Positions 59,899-64,000 of a stretch of 64,000 nt of DNA are shown here, piece after piece. The notes under the pieces were generated by a model. The model did not search any database. It was not told the DNA's origin and saw only the letters and a program-made list of their open reading frames with translations. The first letter of the stretch is position 1. The number at the start of each line of letters is the position of its first letter. Both the position numbers and the translations under genes were made by a program. The stretch is from Verrucomicrobiaceae bacterium (GTDB lineage: Bacteria; Verrucomicrobiota; Verrucomicrobiia; Verrucomicrobiales; Verrucomicrobiaceae). The DNA lies in contig JADJPM010000005.1 in assembly GCA_016713245.1 (NCBI GenBank), positions 558,001 through 622,000 on the forward strand. Direction: 5' to 3'.

Positions 59899-60864
59899 AT
59901 GTCGCCCGCTGCGCTCATGAATTCATCCTTACCCGCTCTCGCCTGCCTGCCGGATGGAAAAGCGCTGCTCGGTCTCTCCGGCGGCCGGGATTCCGTGGCC
60001 CTGCTGCACCTCCTGCTCGCCGCCGGGCATCGCGACCTCGTTTTGTGCCATCTGAACCATGGACTGCGAGGCCGTGAATCGGACGAAGACGCCGCGTTTG
60101 TGCGCTCGCTGGCCAAAAAGCATGGTTTGGAGGGCGAAATCGCCAAAACGAACGTGAAGGCGCAGGCAAAGAAAAAGAAGCTCTCGCTCGAAACGGCGGC
60201 TCGGGAGGCGCGACATGCCTTTTTTAAGCGGATGAGCCGCAAACACGGCACCCACGAGATCCTCCTAGCCCACCACGCCGAGGATCAGGCGGAAACGATC
60301 CTCGGCAATGTGCTTCGCGGCTGCGGCCTGGAAGGTCTCGCGGCGATGGGACTCGTCACTGATCTCGACAATGGCCTGCGCTTCCTGCGTCCGCTGCTGC
60401 GAGTGAGAAGGGCGGAAATCGATGCCTATGTTCAAGCCCAAGGCATCGCCTACCGCGAAGATAGCTCCAATGCCTCCGCCGAGCATCGCCGAAACCGCCT
60501 GCGTCACGAGGCACTGCCGCTGCTGAGTGAAATCGCCGGTCGAGATGTGGTGCCCCTGATCAATCGCCTCGGCACTATCGCCGAACGCGACGAGTCTTTT
60601 CTGCACGACGAGGCCACCGCTTGGTTCGAAGCCTGTCGCGAAGGTCAAACTCTCACCCAGCTCGATTCCCTCCGTGAACTCGATCCCGCGATTCTGAGCC
60701 GCGTGATCGCTTTCTGGCTACGTGAGCATTTGAAACTACCCGGCATCGGCTTTGATGAAATCCGCGAGGTCGCCACCCTGCTCCTTCCCGATGGTCCAGC
60801 GAAGATCAACCTGCCAGGCAAACGCTTCGTGCGGCGAAAGGCGGGATGTCTTTGGGTGGTGTGA
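59899..60864 (+). CDS. tilS: tRNA(Ile)-lysidine synthase
   Basis: The 321-residue protein has the ATP-pyrophosphatase P-loop ALLGLSGGRDSVALL, then LVLCHLNHGLRGRESDEDAAF, and the HHAEDQAETIL motif. It modifies the wobble C of tRNA-Ile(CAU) to lysidine, which changes both its charging and decoding. I chose the ATG at 59899; an ATG at 59917 six codons later is equally possible and neither has a clear ribosome binding site. Compared with long forms the C-terminal domain is short (ending LPGKRFVRRKAGCLWVV). The gene is divergent from the tRNA-Ser/metG pair. Confidence 0.95.
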   Translation: MSPAALMNSSLPALACLPDGKALLGLSGGRDSVALLHLLLAAGHRDLVLCHLNHGLRGRESDEDAAFVRSLAKKHGLEGEIAKTNVKAQAKKKKLSLETAAREARHAFFKRMSRKHGTHEILLAHHAEDQAETILGNVLRGCGLEGLAAMGLVTDLDNGLRFLRPLLRVRRAEIDAYVQAQGIAYREDSSNASAEHRRNRLRHEALPLLSEIAGRDVVPLINRLGTIAERDESFLHDEATAWFEACREGQTLTQLDSLRELDPAILSRVIAFWLREHLKLPGIGFDEIREVATLLLPDGPAKINLPGKRFVRRKAGCLWVV

Positions 60865-60879
60865 TGCGAAAGCATGTTT

Positions 60880-60955
60880 GGTAGAAAGATTAGGGGTAGA
60901 AAAATTTCAGAATCAGAGGCTTGGGAAAATCTTTCTACCCCAAATTTTTCTACCC
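60880..60955. repeat. Two crossing inverted repeats with GGTAGAAA units
   Basis: GGTAGAAAGATT (60880-60891) pairs with 60928-60939 over 12 bases; GGGGTAGAAAAATTT (60893-60907) pairs with 60942-60955 over 14 bases. The order L1-L2-R1-R2 makes the pairings cross. The arms also read as two direct repeats of a GGTAGAAA-ATT unit. It fills most of the gap between the convergent tilS and membrane TPR genes. Confidence 0.65.
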
Positions 60956-60981
60956 AATCTCAGTGAGACGTGCGCCTGAGC

Positions 60982-63102
60982 TCAGCGTGGCGGCTGTGCC
61001 CCCTCACGCACCGGCTTCTGTGAGCGATAGAGCATGATTTGATCCCGCAGTGAATCGGCGAGGGCCTTGTTGCCGGACTGGGCGGCGAGTTGGAAGGCGG
61101 CTTCGGCGAGGGTGTTGGCTTCGTTAAAGCGTCCGACTTCGGCGAGGGCCGCCGCTTGGGTGCGTTCGAGGACGGCGTGGCGTCCGCCGGCCTGGCGCAG
61201 CGCGTTTTGGATGAGTTCGAGGGCTTTGGGACCATCACGCACGGTTTCATCCGGACAGGTGGCGAGCAGCCAGGCGAGGTTGTTCATCGTGCCGATCTGG
61301 GATGGATCGCGAGTGAGCACTTCTTCATAAAGCCGACGCGCCTCGGCGAACTGCCCAAGCTGAAAGGAGGCGATGGCGCGGTTGTGGCGGGCGAGCACAT
61401 GACCGGGCTGCTGACGCAGCACCTCGTCGAGATGCGGCAGCGCTTCGCGGGCTCGGTTTTGCTGCAAGTAGAGATCGGCGAGGCCGTGGGCAGCTTCGAG
61501 GTTCTTGGGGGCGCGATCCAGCGTGGCGATGAAACGGCCCGCGGTCATCGCGGCCTCATTTTCAGGCAAGGGGCGGAGTTCTTCATCAGCGGGATTGAGC
61601 ACGAGCGAGGCTTGGAGCTGCTCCTGGGCCTCTTGTGGCTTTCCGAGCATCAGCAAAGCGCCGCCGATGTTTTTGCGGGCCAGGGCGGCGAGCGAGGGGT
61701 CTTGTCGCAGCGCCTGCTGGTAGGCTTGGATGGCTTCTTCATGCTTTCCCAGGCGCAGTAGGATGCCACCGAGATTGCCGTAGGCCTTCGGGTAGTGCGG
61801 TCGCACCTCGATGGCGCGACGGAGGAAGGCCGCGCCTTCTTCCAACCGACCCTCGACGCTAAGCGCGAGGCCATGATTCGTAAGAGCGATCCAGGCCTTC
61901 GGATTGCGAGCGATAGTTTCGACCCAAAGCTCTTCTTTGCCGCGATACATGGCGCTTTGTTTCCAGCTCAAAAAGGCCAGAAAAACCAACACCGGCAGGC
62001 ACCACCGCAGGGGCACCTTCCTGGCGATCCATGAGCAAACCGGGACGAGGATACCAAGGGCCGGCACATAAGCCCAATGATCCCACACAGGCGAGTAGAG
62101 CGCTCCATAGACATTCAGAAAGCCGAGCACCGGAGCGAGGGCAGCCAGATAAAACACCACGGCGATGAAGAGTCCGCGCCCCACCTTCCAAGCCGCGAAA
62201 AGCGCCAACGGCATGCTCAAGGGGAACACCCAATGCCACCATGAGGCAGGCACCATGCGCCAGTCCGGGTAGATGAAGCACAGATCCGCAGGCCAGAGCA
62301 GTTTCCACGGGTAAAACCACGCCGCGCGTCCGGCACTCAGCGTGCGGTCCGCCAGCGTGGCCTCAAACTCACGGCCCTCCGCACCCACATGGTGCGTCTC
62401 CAGCCACCACACGAGCACGCCGAGCCCGAAGGTGATGATGAAAAACGGCAGCGCAGGCCGCCCATCCTGTCGCCAGCTCAGGCGACCACGTTTCCACCAC
62501 GCCAGGAGCAGCAGCGCAGGTGGCAGCACGAAAGCGGTGATCTTGGCCAGCAGCGCCGCGAGGCACAAAACGAGCGCCAGCCACCACGAGCGAGGTTTCA
62601 ACGGCTTGTCATCCATCCACCAGCCCACCGCGTTTCCGTAGGCGAGCAGTGATCCGAGCGTGAGGGCCAGTGAGAGGGCGTTTTTCCGCTCCGTGATCCA
62701 CGCCACAGATTCGACCATCATCGGATGAAAGGCAAAAACCGCCGCCGAGAGCCAGGCACCGGGTAGTTTCAACCGCGTGAGCACCACGCCGAGCAGCACG
62801 ACACAGGCCCCATGCAGCAGCACATTCTCGACATGATAGGGCAGCGTCCATTCATGCCACAGATGCCAGTCGAGCCAGAAGGTGGTGGCGGTGAGTGGGT
62901 AGTATTGCTGAAGCAGCGGATCATTCGCCCAGATGCGCCCGAGCCCGCCACTGGCGCTGAAAAGCGGCTCCAGCTTGCTCGTCCACGCATCGTCATCCCA
63001 CACAAAGCCGCCGTTCAAGGCTGGCCCATACACCACGAGCAGCGCCGCCAGCCCAAAAAGGGCGGCGATGCAGCGATGCCATGGTTTTTGAACGAACTTC
63101 AT
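60982..63102 (-). CDS. Membrane protein with glycosyltransferase-like region and TPR repeats (TMTC-like), paralog of 44154-46085
   Basis: The 706-residue protein has an N-terminal helix (AALFGLAALLVVYGPAL), the acidic loop FVWDDDAWTSKLEP equivalent to FTWDDDEHLTQNP in the paralog, WITERKNALSLAL, and about nine membrane helices to residue 410. TPR units follow (ALTNHGLALSVEGRLEEGAA; AYGNLGGILLRLGKHEEAIQ). I chose the ATG at 63102; a TTG at 63153 has a good upstream GGAGA and would add 17 residues. A glycosyl-transfer role is inferred from the family. The final MNNLAWLLATCPDETVRDGP is close to the paralog's LNNLAWLLSTLPDESLRDGK, showing common origin. Confidence 0.85.
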   Translation of the reverse strand: MKFVQKPWHRCIAALFGLAALLVVYGPALNGGFVWDDDAWTSKLEPLFSASGGLGRIWANDPLLQQYYPLTATTFWLDWHLWHEWTLPYHVENVLLHGACVVLLGVVLTRLKLPGAWLSAAVFAFHPMMVESVAWITERKNALSLALTLGSLLAYGNAVGWWMDDKPLKPRSWWLALVLCLAALLAKITAFVLPPALLLLAWWKRGRLSWRQDGRPALPFFIITFGLGVLVWWLETHHVGAEGREFEATLADRTLSAGRAAWFYPWKLLWPADLCFIYPDWRMVPASWWHWVFPLSMPLALFAAWKVGRGLFIAVVFYLAALAPVLGFLNVYGALYSPVWDHWAYVPALGILVPVCSWIARKVPLRWCLPVLVFLAFLSWKQSAMYRGKEELWVETIARNPKAWIALTNHGLALSVEGRLEEGAAFLRRAIEVRPHYPKAYGNLGGILLRLGKHEEAIQAYQQALRQDPSLAALARKNIGGALLMLGKPQEAQEQLQASLVLNPADEELRPLPENEAAMTAGRFIATLDRAPKNLEAAHGLADLYLQQNRAREALPHLDEVLRQQPGHVLARHNRAIASFQLGQFAEARRLYEEVLTRDPSQIGTMNNLAWLLATCPDETVRDGPKALELIQNALRQAGGRHAVLERTQAAALAEVGRFNEANTLAEAAFQLAAQSGNKALADSLRDQIMLYRSQKPVREGAQPPR

Positions 63103-63198
63103 TTTCGCGGCCGACAGTCTAGGATGCGGTGTGACTTCTGTCTTGAGTTTCAAGGCTCTTCTCCGTAGTTTTCAGCCGTCAGTGGATTATTCCCCACC

Positions 63199-64000
63199 AT
63201 GATCGACGACCCTCTCTCCACCTCATCCGCCACGAGCCGCCCTCCCAGGCGGTTCAGTCTCCGGCGGCGTGTGCTGGGTGAGAGCGAAAATAAAATCGGC
63301 CTGCGCCCCGTGGAGGGCTGGCAGAAGCGGAACATGGATTTCCTCAATCAGGTGCTCATCCCGACGATCCTCGCCCCGCGGAAGCCGGGCTGCCATTACG
63401 GCGACTTGCCGGTCGCCTCGCCGGAGCAAATCGGGGTGACGTGGCTGGGCCACGCGGGCTTCTTTGCTCAAGTGGGTGGCCTCAATATCGCCATCGATCC
63501 GGTGTGGGCCCTGTGGCTGGGCCCGGCGAAACGTCTGCGCCATCCCAGTGTGTGGGCGCACGACCTGCCACCGATCGACCTCGTGCTCATCACCCATGCG
63601 CATCACGACCATCTGCACCTCGCCAGCCTGCGAAAACTGGCCGCTGCCCAGCCCATCATCGTGCCGGAAGGAGTGGGCAGCCTCGTGAAGAACTGTGGCT
63701 TTGGCCGCATCGTGGAGCTGAAAACCTGGCAAAGCGCCACCTTTGGCGATCTGCGCATCACGCTCACTCCCGCCCGCCATTGGGGTGCCCGCATGATCCA
63801 CGACACGCATCGCGGCTTTGGCGGTTATCTCATTCAAAGCCCGTCGCAGACGCTTTATCACTGCGGAGACAGCTCGATGTTTGATGGCTTCACGGAGATT
63901 GGGAAACGTTCCCGCATTGATGTGGCGCTGATGCCCATCGGGGCCTACCAGCCGCCGAGTGGTCGCCCCGTGCACATGAACCCGGAGGAGGCGCTGGATG
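63199..64000 (+). CDS. MBL-fold metallohydrolase, NAPE-PLD/UlaG-like (3' end outside window)
   Basis: The frame is open from the ATG at 63199 to the window edge (267 residues). After a basic N-terminus (RPPRRFSLRRRVLG) it has the metal-binding motif VLITHAHHDHLHL (HxHxDH) and further His residues in LTPARHWGARM and LYHCGDSSMFDGF. WLGHAGFFAQVGGLNIAIDP near residue 90 is typical of the NAPE-PLD-like branch. Such enzymes hydrolyse phosphodiesters or lactones; the substrate is unknown. It is divergent from the membrane TPR gene, with a 96-bp shared promoter region. Confidence 0.9.
   Translation, partial: MIDDPLSTSSATSRPPRRFSLRRRVLGESENKIGLRPVEGWQKRNMDFLNQVLIPTILAPRKPGCHYGDLPVASPEQIGVTWLGHAGFFAQVGGLNIAIDPVWALWLGPAKRLRHPSVWAHDLPPIDLVLITHAHHDHLHLASLRKLAAAQPIIVPEGVGSLVKNCGFGRIVELKTWQSATFGDLRITLTPARHWGARMIHDTHRGFGGYLIQSPSQTLYHCGDSSMFDGFTEIGKRSRIDVALMPIGAYQPPSGRPVHMNPEEALD

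Overview
The window looks like chromosomal DNA of a member of the phylum Verrucomicrobiota, most likely a free-living Verrucomicrobiales (Prosthecobacter/Verrucomicrobium-like). The DNA is fairly GC-rich. Pointers to the phylum are: a five-gene cluster matching the Akkermansia Amuc_1098-1102 type IV pilus-like locus in order and architecture; a TGTTC-N4-GAACA operator in front of recA, which is the LexA motif described for Verrucomicrobia; an adjacent DUF1501/DUF1800 pair; a PPC-domain secreted protein; a Gfo/Idh/MocA oxidoreductase with a secretion-type N-terminus; and a GFTLIELLVV pseudopilin. This assignment is inference, because no rRNA gene is present.

Layout. 1-4450: an oxidoreductase cut by the window edge, two small genes (one roadblock-like), a 730-bp non-coding stretch with strong hairpins, a secreted beta-helix protein and a small membrane protein. 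4437-16048 (all minus strand): a UDP-glucuronate decarboxylase-like enzyme, the five pilus-like genes, a terminator, then coaE-rho-rnd, whose junctions are both ATGA overlaps. 16223-25813 (plus): a sugar-binding lipoprotein, a 2196-residue exported giant with macroglobulin-like segments and an embedded autotransporter-type repeat, and polX. 25818-27019 (minus): a Dabb protein, a lone nuoA and a small basic protein. 27156-28280: an intact IS630-type element whose target TA lies inside the TAG stop codon of the next gene. 28280-37816 (minus): DUF1501 protein and a 2568-residue DUF1800 protein with a Calx-beta-like array apparently inserted in the domain. 38047-49637 (plus): a secreted HEAT-like protein, pyrC, an AAA ATPase plus TOPRIM-like gene pair (candidate defence module), a membrane TPR protein, recA with its SOS box and terminator, an esterase-like hydrolase and an M20 peptidase. 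49701-56885: pseudopilin, small secreted proteins, a sugar nucleotidyltransferase, a PPC-domain protein, YggU and DCC proteins, and an orphan SUKH protein. 56990-57987: a second IS630-type element whose transposase needs a -1 frameshift at A7. 58089-64000: metG, tRNA-Ser(GCU), tilS, a second membrane TPR protein and the start of an MBL-fold hydrolase.

Functionally, most of the window is housekeeping (transcription termination, CoA, RNA processing, pyrimidine synthesis, recombination, translation) mixed with a large cell-envelope and secretome component. The parts most worth following are the ATPase/TOPRIM pair at 42274-44151, the pilus-like cluster, the two giant exported proteins with unusual insertions, and several families of short intergenic repeats (heptamer tracts, perfect hairpins and crossing inverted repeats).
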